NCBI GenBank assembly: GCA_029239755.1
Contig: JARBUI010000004.1
Coordinates: 124,001 to 188,000, forward strand
Direction: 5' to 3'
DNA from: Clostridia bacterium
GTDB lineage: Bacteria > Bacillota > Clostridia > Lachnospirales > Cellulosilyticaceae
Length of the DNA stretch: 64,000 nucleotides
The position numbers were made by a program, and so were the translations under genes. This document shows positions 17,330 to 27,054 of the stretch, piece after piece. Numbering within the stretch: the first letter of the stretch is position 1; each line of letters opens with the position of its first letter. A model generated the notes under the pieces. It was given only the letters and a program-made list of their open reading frames with translations, had not been told where the DNA came from and did not search any database.

Positions 17330-18319
17330 ATGTTCAAGATTATAGATCGAACACTGACAGCGATCAAATTGGAAGAAGATTATCCAACTGGAGAAATGCT
17401 GGCTCATATGTGTAAGTTGCTCCCGCGGTTAGGGGCTGATTATATTGAGATTTCTGTGCCCGTACTTGAACGTATAGGGGAATTGCCGGCTGAGCCTAAG
17501 TATATTCTAAAGGTTGATAATATAGAGGATATAAAAAGATATCATACTTTTGATATGTATGTGCTAAAAAGCAAAGATAAAGGGCAGATAGACAGGGTTA
17601 TTCATGAAATACAAGTTAATGATGTAAGGGAAATCCCTATGCTCAGCAGATATCAAGATCTAACGAATGTGCGTATTACAGGACTTGATGAACTAATGTG
17701 TACTGAGTATGGGCCTGCCATGAAAAGGCTTAAAGAAACTTTTAAAACCCCTGTTAATCTTTGTCCTCAAAATAGTTACTGCTGTGCCACAGCTATTGCC
17801 CTTGAATGGCTCCTAAGCGGAGGCAAGAGTGTGTCAGCCAGCTTTGCCGGCATCGGGGGATATGCTGTTTTAGAAGAGCTGATGATGGCTGTCAAGGTCA
17901 TCATGCATAAGAAAATAAATGTAGATTTAAGTATCTTACCGGAAGCTACTATGATATATGAAACGATTACCAAACGAAAAGTAAGTTATAACAAGGCAGT
18001 TTTAGGTGAAAACATATTTGCTGTTGAAGCAGGTATACATGCAGATGGGATCAACAAGAATCCATTAACTTATGAACCATATGATCCTAAAACAGTGGGA
18101 AAGTGCAGGAGAATAGTTGTTGGAAAGCATTCGGGAACGAGTGCGATTAAGATTAAACTGAAGGAGAAAGGGGCTAAACTGCCAGACTCCTTAATAGAAA
18201 TCATTCTAGAAAATGTAAGAGAGGAAAGTGTTATTAAAAGGCGTAGTCTCACAGATATCGAGTTCATCCGTATTGTAAAAGAGGTGGTAAGAAATGAAAA
18301 ACAAAAAATATATAGTTGA
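17330..18319 (+). CDS. nifV-omega: Homocitrate synthase, omega subunit
   Basis: A 329-residue protein of the alpha-isopropylmalate/homocitrate synthase family with a degraded N-terminal half: it begins FKIIDRTLTAI, lacking the usual DxTLRDGEQ catalytic motif. The C-terminal half keeps the GIHADGINKNPLTYEPYDP and VGKHSGTSAIK blocks. In C. pasteurianum, homocitrate synthase is split into omega and alpha genes in this order, and both are needed. Homocitrate is the organic ligand of FeMo-co. It overlaps the alpha gene by 26 bp. Confidence 0.93.
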   Translation: MFKIIDRTLTAIKLEEDYPTGEMLAHMCKLLPRLGADYIEISVPVLERIGELPAEPKYILKVDNIEDIKRYHTFDMYVLKSKDKGQIDRVIHEIQVNDVREIPMLSRYQDLTNVRITGLDELMCTEYGPAMKRLKETFKTPVNLCPQNSYCCATAIALEWLLSGGKSVSASFAGIGGYAVLEELMMAVKVIMHKKINVDLSILPEATMIYETITKRKVSYNKAVLGENIFAVEAGIHADGINKNPLTYEPYDPKTVGKCRRIVVGKHSGTSAIKIKLKEKGAKLPDSLIEIILENVREESVIKRRSLTDIEFIRIVKEVVRNEKQKIYS

Positions 18320-19094
18320 TACAACACTTCGAGATGGGGAGCAAAGTGCCGGCATAGCCTTTGATGAAAAAGATAAGGTAAAACTGGCAAAGCTTATGGA
18401 TGAAATCGGTATTTATCAGATAGAAGCAGGGATCCCGGCAATAGGAAATGTAGAAAAGAGAGCACTCCTAAAGATTATGGAAAATAGAAAGAATGCACTT
18501 ATCTCAGCTTGGAACAGAATGAATGTAGAAGATATCAAACATTCTATAGAATGCAGTCCTGATATTATTCATATCAGTGCCCCTGTTTCTTATGTTCAGA
18601 TCTACTCTAAACTTCGAAAAAACAAGCAGTGGCTCCGAAATAGTCTGATGGAATGTGTGTACTATGCACTGGATAAAGGCTATAAAGTGACAGTAGGGTT
18701 TGAGGATGCCTCAAGGGCAGATATATCTTTTATCGTAAGTCTTGGCGTTATGCTTAAAGAGATGGGAGTCTCGCACATAAGATATGCGGATACAGTGGGA
18801 GTGCTTACCCCTCATAACATAGCAGATGTAACAAGAACAATCATAAGGCTTACTGAAATGGATGTTGAAATACATGGACACAATGATTTTGGAATGGCTG
18901 TTGCCAACTCTTTAGAAGCTGCAAAAAATGGTGCAAAGTATATAGATTGCACCTTTTTAGGCATTGGAGAAAGAGCTGGCAATTGTGATTTTATTAAATT
19001 TATTAAATCAAGTGACAGTATCCTTGATTGCGGCATATCCAAAAAAGAAGCACTGGAGGTTCAAAAGGAAGTATATAGCTTATTGAAGTCGTAA
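18294..19094 (+). CDS. nifV-alpha: Homocitrate synthase, alpha subunit
   Basis: A 266-residue catalytic half of homocitrate synthase (acetyl-CoA plus 2-oxoglutarate to homocitrate). The active-site motif DTTLRDGEQSAGIAF is at residues 9-23 and the metal-binding HGHNDFGMA near 197-205. The family's C-terminal HADG region is missing and is supplied by the omega protein. GAGGTGGTAAGA precedes ATG 18294. It is the last recognisable gene of the nif operon. Confidence 0.95.
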   Translation: MKNKKYIVDTTLRDGEQSAGIAFDEKDKVKLAKLMDEIGIYQIEAGIPAIGNVEKRALLKIMENRKNALISAWNRMNVEDIKHSIECSPDIIHISAPVSYVQIYSKLRKNKQWLRNSLMECVYYALDKGYKVTVGFEDASRADISFIVSLGVMLKEMGVSHIRYADTVGVLTPHNIADVTRTIIRLTEMDVEIHGHNDFGMAVANSLEAAKNGAKYIDCTFLGIGERAGNCDFIKFIKSSDSILDCGISKKEALEVQKEVYSLLKS

Positions 19095-19120
19095 GCTGCA
19101 GTATCTATTGGTATAGAATA

Positions 19121-19149
19121 TTGACATTATTTGTAATTGAGAATATAAT
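19121..19149 (+). promoter_or_regulatory. Consensus sigma-A promoter for the chemoreceptor
   Basis: TTGACA at 19121-19126, a 17-nt spacer, and TATAAT at 19144-19149, an exact consensus match. Transcription should start near 19156, just upstream of the riboswitch. Confidence 0.9.
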
Positions 19150-19193
19150 TTGACTATATATTGAAATAGTATTCTTAAAAATACAATAATACT

Positions 19194-19270
19194 CTAGTTT
19201 TGGAAACAATGAAAAATTCTTTATATCTGGGCACTAGAAGAATTTGGAGTTAGTAGTGCAACCGGCCAAC
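19194..19270 (+). ncRNA. Cyclic di-GMP-II riboswitch aptamer
   Basis: The conserved blocks GGAAACAATGA (19202-19212), GGGCACTAGA and GAGTTAGTAGTGCAACCG are nearly the same as in the C. acetobutylicum class II c-di-GMP aptamer. The GCACTA/TAGTGC stem is intact. The 3' end of the aptamer (CCAAC) is also the 5' arm of the following terminator, so ligand binding should prevent termination (an ON switch); this last step is inference. Confidence 0.93.
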
Positions 19271-19298
19271 AATTAAACATATTAATTGTTGGCTTTTT
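19265..19298 (+). terminator. Expression-platform terminator of the c-di-GMP-II riboswitch
   Basis: GCCAACAATTAA pairs with TTAATTGTTGGC around ACATA, followed by TTTTT. Its 5' arm overlaps the aptamer's closing stem. Confidence 0.88.
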
Positions 19299-19356
19299 GT
19301 GTGCTTAAAATAAAACATTTAATAATAATAATCATAAAAAGATGAGGAGAAGACAT

Positions 19357-21411
19357 ATGTTCAAATTGGGGTTAAGAAAGAAAATGCTCTTTGTTATTAT
19401 TTCTTTATTGGTCATTTCTTTTGCTAGTATAGCTGTAATAGGCTATGAGCAGGCAAGGCATATTATTATTAAACAATGTGATACACAGCTCATAACCAAA
19501 ACTGATTATATGACAGAGAAGGTATTGAACTTTTTCGCACAAAGGCAAGTCATTCTGGAAAGTGAATCACAATATATAAGTGAAATGTTAAATAAGATTA
19601 AAGAAGAAGAAAATGAAATTGTTTTTTCAAAATATGATGTAAAAGCCCATTTAATGTCACTTGCTACACCGCTCAAAGATAAGTACGGGGTAATAGATTT
19701 TTATGTAGGATACCTGGATGGCAGCATAGATTGTGCATCGGGATGGGTTCCGGAGGATGCGAACTGGAAGGCAACTGAAAGACCATGGTATAAAACGGCT
19801 GTAGAGGCAAATGGAACTTGCGTTTATACAGATGTTTATATAGATACAGATACAGGAAAGCCTGTAGTTACCTTGTCAAAAGTTATTACAGGAAGCAATG
19901 GGGATAAACTTGCAGTAGTAGCACTAGATATAGGTTTGAATCAGCTATCAGAACTTTTCTCTAAGGAAAAGATTGGTGAAGCGGGCTATTCCTTTATGCT
20001 TGATAAAGATGGCAGGTTTCTTATTCATCCAGAGTTTAACTTTAATGAAGATCTTGCTAAGGCTGACACTATTTTAAATATAAGAGAAGGAACTTTAAAA
20101 GAGACTGGCAAAAGAATATTATCTGGAGAGTCTAAAATCATCAAGGGTGTTTTTAATGGCGAAACAAAAGTCTATTATTCTAAGCCTTTGCAAGGAACAA
20201 ACTTCTATATGGTTTCCGGCTTAACAGAGGACGATTTTACAAGAGATTTAAATAAGCTAATGATAGGAATTATTGTTATTTCACTCATTTCAATCGTATT
20301 TCTGATCGTTTTTATTTCTATCTTTATAGGAAGAATTACACGTGTTATTGAGCATATTGCTTTGGGAATGCAGCAAATGGCAGATGGTAATCTTGCTTAT
20401 GACATGAAAATAATACGTAGAAGAGATGAGCTAGGGACTTTAGCAGAATCAATGCGGACGATGCAGCAGGGGATAAAGCATATCATCCAGACGATTATAA
20501 TAGAAACAGACAAAGTGAGTAGAGCTATTACCCTTTCTGATCAAAATATATCAGATCTTACACTACATCTAGAAGAGGCATCTGCAACGATTGAAGAATT
20601 ATCTGCTTCAATCAGTGAAACGGCTTCCTCTACACAAGAAATCAATGTGACAACAGATGAAATCGAAACCGCTATAGATACTATTGCGCAAAAAGCGGGA
20701 GAAGGGGCACTATCTGCAGATGGGATAAGTAAAAAAGCAGTTGTTCTAAAAGATAATTCAATGGCACTTGAAAATGAGGCTAATGAAACGCATCTCGCCA
20801 TTAAAAAAACCCTGGATGAGGCGCTGGAAAAGTTAAGAGCAGTTGAAAAGATTAAGACTTTATCAGATGCTATTTTACAAATATCCACACAAACTAATCT
20901 TTTGGCTCTTAATGCATCTATTGAAGCGGCAAGAGCTGGAGAGGCTGGAAAAGGATTTGCGGTAGTTGCGGAGGAAGTTAAGAAGTTAGCAGAAGACTCC
21001 AAAAGAACCGTAAGTGAGATTCAAAACACAATAAGTACTGTATTCGGAGCAGTTAATCACCTTGCAGACACCTCAAGACAAATACTAGTCTACATTGAAA
21101 CAAAAGTACTTAAAGGTTATAAGGAATCAGTTCAGGTAGGTGAAAACTACGAAAAAGATGCAGAGTATGTAAGTGGCTTAGTAATGGACTTAAGTGCTAC
21201 GTCTGAGGAGCTTCTTGCTTCAGTTAAAACGATTTCGCAAGTTATTGAAGAAATCGCAAGAGCAAGCAGTGAAGGCGCAAGCGGAACAAGTGATATTGCG
21301 GATCGAGTTTCACATATTACAAGTGGAGCAAATGAAATAAAGATAGGCATGCACCATGTTAAACAAAGTACTGATCATTTAAAAGATATTGTATCCAAAT
21401 TTAAAGTATAG
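19357..21411 (+). CDS. Methyl-accepting chemotaxis protein (dCache, HAMP, signalling domain)
   Basis: A 684-residue transmembrane chemoreceptor. TM1 is at about residues 9-29. A periplasmic double-Cache domain spans about 35-300, with [20 protein letters not shown] and [20 protein letters not shown]2 is at about 300-325, followed by HAMP ([20 protein letters not shown]), then a long coiled-coil signalling domain whose tip includes [20 protein letters not shown] and [15 protein letters not shown]. dCache domains often bind amino acids or organic acids; the ligand is unknown. ATG 19357 is preferred over 19342 because GAGGAG lies 7 nt before it. Expression is gated by the c-di-GMP-II riboswitch. 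Confidence 0.95.
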   Translation: MFKLGLRKKMLFVIISLLVISFASIAVIGYEQARHIIIKQCDTQLITKTDYMTEKVLNFFAQRQVILESESQYISEMLNKIKEEENEIVFSKYDVKAHLMSLATPLKDKYGVIDFYVGYLDGSIDCASGWVPEDANWKATERPWYKTAVEANGTCVYTDVYIDTDTGKPVVTLSKVITGSNGDKLAVVALDIGLNQLSELFSKEKIGEAGYSFMLDKDGRFLIHPEFNFNEDLAKADTILNIREGTLKETGKRILSGESKIIKGVFNGETKVYYSKPLQGTNFYMVSGLTEDDFTRDLNKLMIGIIVISLISIVFLIVFISIFIGRITRVIEHIALGMQQMADGNLAYDMKIIRRRDELGTLAESMRTMQQGIKHIIQTIIIETDKVSRAITLSDQNISDLTLHLEEASATIEELSASISETASSTQEINVTTDEIETAIDTIAQKAGEGALSADGISKKAVVLKDNSMALENEANETHLAIKKTLDEALEKLRAVEKIKTLSDAILQISTQTNLLALNASIEAARAGEAGKGFAVVAEEVKKLAEDSKRTVSEIQNTISTVFGAVNHLADTSRQILVYIETKVLKGYKESVQVGENYEKDAEYVSGLVMDLSATSEELLASVKTISQVIEEIARASSEGASGTSDIADRVSHITSGANEIKIGMHHVKQSTDHLKDIVSKFKV

Positions 21412-21448
21412 GAACGAGTTAAAATAATAACGTAAAGGAGATGAAAAA

Positions 21449-22039
21449 ATGGATTTTAGCAATTTTAGATGGATTAATAAGCCTAATCAATTTGAAATAA
21501 CAGATAAGATTACTATTACAACTGACCCAGAAACGGACTATTGGCAAAAGACTTACTATGGTTTTTCTAATGACAATGCACATGCTTTTGTTACAGAAAC
21601 AGAGGGAGATTTTTCGTTTACTATTAAAACGGAGTTTGACTCTAAAAGAACATACGATCAGTGTGGCATTATTATGTATCAAGACAGCAATAACTGGATA
21701 AAAGCTTCGATTGAGCATGAGGATGGAGTTCATAGCAGGCTTGGGAGTGTTGTAACTAATTTAGGATATTCAGACTGGGCAACAACAGATATTTCATCAG
21801 ATATAAAAGAGATGTATTATAGATTAAGCAGACGAGGACAGGACTTTTATATTGAGAATTCCTATGACGGTAAGTGTTTTAAACAGATGAGAATGCTGCA
21901 TATGCATCAGATGATTCATAAAGCAGCCATTGGTATTTATGCATGCAGCCCCCTTAAATCAAGTTTCAAATGTACATTTTCTGAAATGCTCTTGGAGACA
22001 TGTAAGTGGAGGGCGTATGAGACGCCTAACCAATTATAG
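21449..22039 (+). CDS. DUF1349 (concanavalin-like) protein
   Basis: A 196-residue cytoplasmic protein of the DUF1349 family, which adopts a concanavalin-like beta sandwich. Typical features are the WQKTYYGFSNDNAHAF start region, GDFSFTIKTEF, YDQCGIIMYQDSNNWIKASIE and the closing CSPLKSSFKCTFSE. Function is unknown; some relatives are linked to sugar metabolism. It lies 37 bp after the chemoreceptor with an AAAGGAGATG site, so it may share the riboswitch-controlled transcript. A hairpin terminator follows. Confidence 0.88.
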   Translation: MDFSNFRWINKPNQFEITDKITITTDPETDYWQKTYYGFSNDNAHAFVTETEGDFSFTIKTEFDSKRTYDQCGIIMYQDSNNWIKASIEHEDGVHSRLGSVVTNLGYSDWATTDISSDIKEMYYRLSRRGQDFYIENSYDGKCFKQMRMLHMHQMIHKAAIGIYACSPLKSSFKCTFSEMLLETCKWRAYETPNQL

Positions 22040-22094
22040 GTACCTGTTATAATAAGGAAGTAGTTGGGATTAAGATGAAGGGTTTAAATAAATG

Positions 22095-22124
22095 ATAGGT
22101 AGGCCTAGTGCCTGCCTATTTTTG
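22095..22124 (+). terminator. Terminator after the DUF1349 gene
   Basis: ATAGGTAGGC pairs with GCCTGCCTAT (one T-G pair), followed by TTTTT. It loosely resembles the dispersed GTAG..GGCAAGCC hairpins. Confidence 0.82.
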
Positions 22125-22236
22125 CTGTATTTTTGGCGAAAAAGATTAGAAGAATTCTTTGTTGCTGCGAACATTATCAAAGGTGAAATGTATAAATTGT
22201 ATGATTTAGTTTGAAAAACCGAACGAAATTTTGATA

Positions 22237-22265
22237 TTGACAAGTAATGTACGGTAAAATATAAT
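22237..22265 (+). promoter_or_regulatory. Consensus sigma-A promoter for the BMP transporter operon
   Basis: TTGACA (22237-22242), a 17-nt spacer, and TATAAT (22260-22265). The leader of about 60 nt is too short for a purine riboswitch, and none was seen. Confidence 0.9.
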
Positions 22266-22330
22266 TAAGTTAAGAAATTTGTAAGAATTAGTCTAAAAAA
22301 AATAGAAAAATCACACTAATGGAGGATTGT

Positions 22331-23482
22331 ATGAAAAAGACATTACTAAAGGTTGGAGCATTACTCATGGCGGGTATGTTAGTTTTATCAGGATGTGCTA
22401 GTACTGCTACTACTACTAAGGAAGCAGAAAAACCAGCTGCAGCAGGAGAAGCAGCAGAACCTGAGAAAAAAGAAGCAGATGAAGCTGCCAAAGCTGTAAA
22501 AGTAGGTTTCATTTATGTAGGGCCAACTGGAGATGGAGGTTGGAGTTATGCTCATGATCAAGGAAGAAAATATCTTGAAGAAAAGTTAGGCGTAGAAACA
22601 ATCATTAAAGAATCAGTGCCAGAATCTCAAGAAGTTGAAGCAGTAGCAGCAGACATGATAGATCAAGGATGTAATGTTATTTTTGCAACATCATTTGGCT
22701 ATATGGACTATATAGAAAAAATATCAAAAGAATTTCCAGAAGTTAAGTTCTTCCACTGTTCAGGGTATAAAACAACAGAAAATATGACAGCATACTTCGG
22801 TAGAATTTATCAAGCGCGTTATCTTTCAGGTATTGTAGCAGGGATGAAAACTGAAACAAATCAAATTGGTTATGTAGCAGCTATGCCTATTCCAGAAGTT
22901 ATCAGAGGAATTAATGCCTTTACTCTTGGAGCACAGTCAGTTAATCCAGATGTAAAAGTTAAAGTAGTATGGACAAACACTTGGTATGATCCAGCAAAAG
23001 AAAAAGATGCAGCTATAGCTCTTCTTGACGGCGGAGCAGACGTTATTGCACAACATCAAGACACAGCAGGACCACAGCAAGCAGCAGAAGAAAGAGGCGT
23101 TTGGTCAGTAGGTTATAATTCAGACATGTCATCTTTTGCACCAAAAGCTAACCTTACAAGTGCAGTATGGAACTGGGGCCCATATTACGTAGAAAAAGTA
23201 CAATCAGTTATAGACGGTACTTACAAGTCAGAGTCTTACTGGAAAGGTTTTGAAGCTGGTATTGTAGATCTTGCACCACTTACAGCGAATGCACCAGAGG
23301 GAGCACAAGCGGAAGTTGATGCAGCAAAAGCAGCTATTATAGATGGTTCATTAAATCCTTTTGCAGGTCCAATTAAAGACCAAACAGGAGCTGTTAAAGT
23401 AGCAGAAGGAAGCGCTATGACAGATGAAGAGATGCTTGCATTTGATTGGTTTGTTGAAGGCGTAGAAGGCGAAATTAAATAA
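22331..23482 (+). CDS. BMP-family nucleoside-binding lipoprotein
   Basis: A 383-residue solute-binding protein. The signal peptide ends in the lipobox LVLSGCAS (lipid-modified Cys near residue 21), followed by a low-complexity Ala/Glu/Lys linker to about residue 58. The mature part is of the BMP/PnrA/Med family (VGFIYVGPTGDGGWSYAHDQGRKYLEE; FFHCSGYKTTENMTAYFGRIYQARYLSGIVAG). Such proteins bind purine nucleosides. ATG 22331 follows GGAGGATTGT. It heads an operon with a double ATPase, two permeases and xpt, which supports a purine role. Confidence 0.93.
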   Translation: MKKTLLKVGALLMAGMLVLSGCASTATTTKEAEKPAAAGEAAEPEKKEADEAAKAVKVGFIYVGPTGDGGWSYAHDQGRKYLEEKLGVETIIKESVPESQEVEAVAADMIDQGCNVIFATSFGYMDYIEKISKEFPEVKFFHCSGYKTTENMTAYFGRIYQARYLSGIVAGMKTETNQIGYVAAMPIPEVIRGINAFTLGAQSVNPDVKVKVVWTNTWYDPAKEKDAAIALLDGGADVIAQHQDTAGPQQAAEERGVWSVGYNSDMSSFAPKANLTSAVWNWGPYYVEKVQSVIDGTYKSESYWKGFEAGIVDLAPLTANAPEGAQAEVDAAKAAIIDGSLNPFAGPIKDQTGAVKVAEGSAMTDEEMLAFDWFVEGVEGEIK

Positions 23483-23501
23483 TAAATAGGGGAGCCCATT
23501 T

Positions 23502-25034
23502 ATGAGAGAGTCAGTAATGGTAGAATTAAAAAACATAACAAAAACCTTTGGAACTGTTCTAGCTAATGAAGATGTTGACCTTATAGTTCAAAAAGGAGAA
23601 ATTCATGCTCTCTTAGGAGAAAATGGTGCGGGAAAAAGTACCCTTGTGAACATGCTATCAGGAATCTATAGTCCTGATAGCGGTTCTATTTTTATAAGAG
23701 GAAAACAGATGAATTTTGATTCTCCTAAGGAATCTATAGCTTGCGGTATAGGCATGGTTCATCAGCATTTTAAACTAGTTGACAGGCTTACAGCTAAAGA
23801 AAATATCATAGCAGGAAATAAGGGAAGTTTTTTCACATCGGGTAAAGAGATTGAAAAGAAAATCATATCACTTTGCGAGAAATATGACTTAACAGTAGAT
23901 CTCTCAAAAAGGGTACAGGATATGTCTGTTGGCGAAAAACAGATGCTTGAAATCATAAAGGTTCTTTATAGGGGAGCTGATATTCTGATACTTGATGAGC
24001 CTACAGCTGTACTTATTCCTCAAGAAGTAGAAAGACTCTTTAATATTATTAGAAGAATGAAAAAAGAAGGCTGTGCTGTTATCATTATCACCCATAAGCT
24101 CGGCGAGGTTATGGAGCTGTGTGATAAAGTAACTGTTCTTAGAAGAGGCAAGAATGTAGAGAGTGTAGATATAGCACAAACAAGTCCAAAGCACCTTACT
24201 GAGCTCATGGTAGGGGGAGCAGTTGACTTAGAAATACAAAGAGTAAAGACAGAAAATAAAGAACCGGTTTATGAAATTAAAAATATTAGTGTAATGAATT
24301 CAGATGGATTAAAGGCTTTGCAGGATGTAAGCTTTACAATGCATACCTCAGAGATTCTAGGGGTTGCTGCAGTGGCAGGGAGCGGACAAAAAGAACTGTG
24401 TGAAGCACTGTTTGGGCTTGTGAAATTAAGCCAAGGAGAGCTTGTATTTAAGGGTGAGAATATTACAGGAAAAACGCCGAGAGAAATTTATAAAAAAGGA
24501 ATCAGTATGAGTTCTGTGCCGGAAGACAGGCTGGGAATGGGACTTGTAGGCAGCATGGATATTGTAGATAATCTTCTTTTAAAGGAGTATTATACTCAAA
24601 AAGGATTATTTATTAATCGCAAACCTCTTAAAGAAAAAGCTAAAGAATTAGTTAATAGACTGCAAGTGAGTACCCCTGGTATTCATCATCCAGTTAAACA
24701 GCTTTCAGGAGGTAATATTCAAAAAGTATTATTAGGAAGAGAAATTTATTTAGAGCCAGATGTCCTTATTACCTCTTATCCAGTAAGAGGACTTGACATT
24801 GGAGCTACTTATCAAATATATGATTTATTAAATGAGCAAAAAAAGAAGGGCGTGTCAGTTTTATTCGTAGGAGAAGATTTAGATGTGCTGCTTAACTTAA
24901 GTGACCGTATTCTTGTCTTATGTGACGGCAAAGTAACTGGACTCGTAGATGCTAAAAATACAACCAAAGAAGAAATAGGCATGATGATGGCGGGGCATAC
25001 CCAGGAGACCATTCAAAACAAAGGAGGAGCATAG
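23502..25034 (+). CDS. Nucleoside ABC transporter ATP-binding protein (double NBD)
   Basis: A 510-residue sugar/nucleoside-type ATPase with two tandem nucleotide-binding domains. NBD1 has GENGAGKST, MSVGEKQMLEI and ILDEPTAVLIPQE. NBD2 (from about residue 255) has the degenerate AVAGSGQKEL in place of Walker A and LSGGNIQKVLLGRE. In NBD2 the Walker B segment reads VLITSYPVRGLDIG, without the usual Glu, so one site is probably non-hydrolytic, as is common in this family. It resembles NupO (YufO) of Bacillus. The start at 23502 follows GGGGAG. Confidence 0.93.
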   Translation: MRESVMVELKNITKTFGTVLANEDVDLIVQKGEIHALLGENGAGKSTLVNMLSGIYSPDSGSIFIRGKQMNFDSPKESIACGIGMVHQHFKLVDRLTAKENIIAGNKGSFFTSGKEIEKKIISLCEKYDLTVDLSKRVQDMSVGEKQMLEIIKVLYRGADILILDEPTAVLIPQEVERLFNIIRRMKKEGCAVIIITHKLGEVMELCDKVTVLRRGKNVESVDIAQTSPKHLTELMVGGAVDLEIQRVKTENKEPVYEIKNISVMNSDGLKALQDVSFTMHTSEILGVAAVAGSGQKELCEALFGLVKLSQGELVFKGENITGKTPREIYKKGISMSSVPEDRLGMGLVGSMDIVDNLLLKEYYTQKGLFINRKPLKEKAKELVNRLQVSTPGIHHPVKQLSGGNIQKVLLGREIYLEPDVLITSYPVRGLDIGATYQIYDLLNEQKKKGVSVLFVGEDLDVLLNLSDRILVLCDGKVTGLVDAKNTTKEEIGMMMAGHTQETIQNKGGA

Positions 25035-25036
25035 AC

Positions 25037-26104
25037 GTGAGAGTAAGAGTTGTTAAAGCAAAGGAAAGCAGCAGAAATAAAAAAATTCTTATTCAAACTA
25101 TGGCTATTGCAGCAGCTCTTTTAATAACAGGAGTTTTTATACTTGCTATTGGGCATAACCCTATAAATGTTTATAGTTCGATGATAAAAGGCTCTTTTGG
25201 CAGCGCATATAGAGTAAAGGAAACAATTATTAAAGCAGTTCCATTACTCATTACTGCTTTAGGTATAGCAGCAGCCTTTAGAATGAAATTTTGGAACATT
25301 GGAGCAGAAGGGCAAATTATTATGGGGGCTTTTGGCGCAAGCTTTGTAGCCCTTCGCTTTGCAGATCTGCCTAAAGGAGCAGTTCTGCTTTCTATGATGA
25401 TTGCAGCAGTTGTATGCGGAGGAGTATGGGGGATTATCCCAGGGTATCTCAAAGCTAAATGGGGAACTAATGAATCGATTGTTACACTCATGATGAACTA
25501 TATTGCTCTTAAATGGATCGTCTATCTGCAGTATGGACCTTGGAAAGATCCGGCCTCTCAAGGATTCCCCAAAATAGCAAATTTTGCTGACTCAGCCATT
25601 TTGCCAAAGTTCCTTGGTGTGCATATCGGGTGGATTATCGCACTTGTTTTAGTCGTAGTGATTCACATTTTTATTAATTACACTAAAAAAGGCTATGAGA
25701 TTGTGGTGCTTGGAGAAAGTGAAAATACAGCAAGATATGCCGGGATGGATATTAAAAAAATTGTGCTACTAGCTACTTTTATAAGTGCGGGTATTGCAGG
25801 GCTTGCGGGTATGATACAAGCCTCTGCAGTCAGCAATACGCTCAATATGCAAATAGCAGGGGGAGCAGGCTACACAGCTATCATTATAGCCTGGCTTTCA
25901 GGCTTAAGTGCGCCGTGGATGGTAGTGGTGTCACTGCTTTTTGCAGCTCTGATACAAGGGGGATCTTTCATTCAGACAGCTTTTCAAATTCCTCAGTCAG
26001 CAGCCGATATCATTCAGGCACTTATATTATTCTGTGTGCTCGGCAGTCAGTTTTTTATTCAATATAAAGTAGTATTTGGAGGGGGTGAAGTGCGTGGAAA
26101 TTAG
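25037..26104 (+). CDS. Nucleoside ABC transporter permease 1
   Basis: A 355-residue permease of the BPD_transp_2 (branched-chain amino acid/ribose) class with about nine hydrophobic segments. It starts with GTG 25037 after AAGGAGGAG. Family blocks include MKFWNIGAEGQIIMGAF (near 86-102) and GESENTARYAGMDIKK (near 227-242). It resembles NupP (YufP). It follows the ATPase gene by 2 bp and overlaps the second permease by 11 bp. Confidence 0.92.
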   Translation: MRVRVVKAKESSRNKKILIQTMAIAAALLITGVFILAIGHNPINVYSSMIKGSFGSAYRVKETIIKAVPLLITALGIAAAFRMKFWNIGAEGQIIMGAFGASFVALRFADLPKGAVLLSMMIAAVVCGGVWGIIPGYLKAKWGTNESIVTLMMNYIALKWIVYLQYGPWKDPASQGFPKIANFADSAILPKFLGVHIGWIIALVLVVVIHIFINYTKKGYEIVVLGESENTARYAGMDIKKIVLLATFISAGIAGLAGMIQASAVSNTLNMQIAGGAGYTAIIIAWLSGLSAPWMVVVSLLFAALIQGGSFIQTAFQIPQSAADIIQALILFCVLGSQFFIQYKVVFGGGEVRGN

Positions 26105-27026
26105 TCTGTTTTTATCTGCAGCAGTTATAGCAGGAACACCTCTGTTATTTGCTACTTTGGGCGGTATCTTAAATGAAAAAGTAGGGAATCTTAACCTTGG
26201 AGTAGAGGGTATGATGCTTATGGGAGCTGTAGCAGGTTTCATAGTAGGGTTTAAGACGAATAATGCACTTCTCGCTATGCTTGCGGCAGGGGCTATAGGA
26301 GCATTAGGAGCGCTTATTTATGCTGTTTTAACCGTATCCCTTCATGCTAATCAAGTCGTAACAGGTCTCTCGCTTACTATATTTGGAACAGGTTTTTCAG
26401 GGTTTCTTGGCCAAAAAATGGTTGGACAGGTTATTTCTGATCAAGTAAAACTAAGTTTAGCACCTATTCGTATTCCGCTTTTAAGTAAGATTCCTGTGAT
26501 TGGAGAACCTCTTTTTAATCAAAGTTCCTTTGTTTACCTAGGTTATATCAGTGCCATTTTACTCTTTGTATACTTTCTTTATACAAACTGGGGACTTAAT
26601 GCACGCATGGTAGGAGAAAACCCAGCAGCGGCAGATGCTGCGGGTATTCATGTCAATCTCTACAAATATATTCATATTTTAATTGGAGGAGCTTTTTGCG
26701 GACTGGGAGGAGCTTTCTTGTCGCTGGTTTATGTACCGGCTTGGCAAGAAGGGATTACAGCTGGAAGAGGTTGGATCGCGGTAGCACTTGTTATTTTTGC
26801 AGGCTGGAATCCGCTAAAAGCTATACTAGGAGGCTTTTTGTTTGGAGGACTTGATATTTTAGGCTTTAGGCTGCAAGGCGCAGGGCTGAGCGTGAATCAG
26901 TACTTTTTAGATATGGTCCCTTATGCGGTCACCATTGTGGTTTTAGTGATTGCAGGTATTAAGAAAAATAGTTTAAATGCTCCGCCAAAGAGTTTAGGAA
27001 ATGCCTACTTTAGAGAAGAAAGATAA
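26094..27026 (+). CDS. Nucleoside ABC transporter permease 2
   Basis: A 310-residue second permease, NupQ (YufQ)-like. It shows the family blocks GGILNEKVGNLNLGVEGMML (near residues 21-40) and GENPAAADAAGIHVNLYKY (near 178-196), and eight to nine hydrophobic helices. I use GTG 26094, 6 nt after GGAGGGGGTG; an upstream TTG at 26076 would start inside that ribosome site. It completes the ABC importer with the two preceding genes. Confidence 0.92.
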   Translation: MEISLFLSAAVIAGTPLLFATLGGILNEKVGNLNLGVEGMMLMGAVAGFIVGFKTNNALLAMLAAGAIGALGALIYAVLTVSLHANQVVTGLSLTIFGTGFSGFLGQKMVGQVISDQVKLSLAPIRIPLLSKIPVIGEPLFNQSSFVYLGYISAILLFVYFLYTNWGLNARMVGENPAAADAAGIHVNLYKYIHILIGGAFCGLGGAFLSLVYVPAWQEGITAGRGWIAVALVIFAGWNPLKAILGGFLFGGLDILGFRLQGAGLSVNQYFLDMVPYAVTIVVLVIAGIKKNSLNAPPKSLGNAYFREER

Positions 27027-27054
27027 AGACTTGCAGTGAGAAAGGGACTAAGTG

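Noticed and set aside
20541-21002. Minus-strand 153-residue ORF inside the chemoreceptor gene
   Set aside because: It is a shadow of the repetitive signalling domain; no ribosome site and Ser/Ala-rich nonsense.
22140-22330. Purine riboswitch before the BMP transporter and xpt operon
   Set aside because: The transcript leader is only about 60 nt and lacks the conserved purine-aptamer loops.
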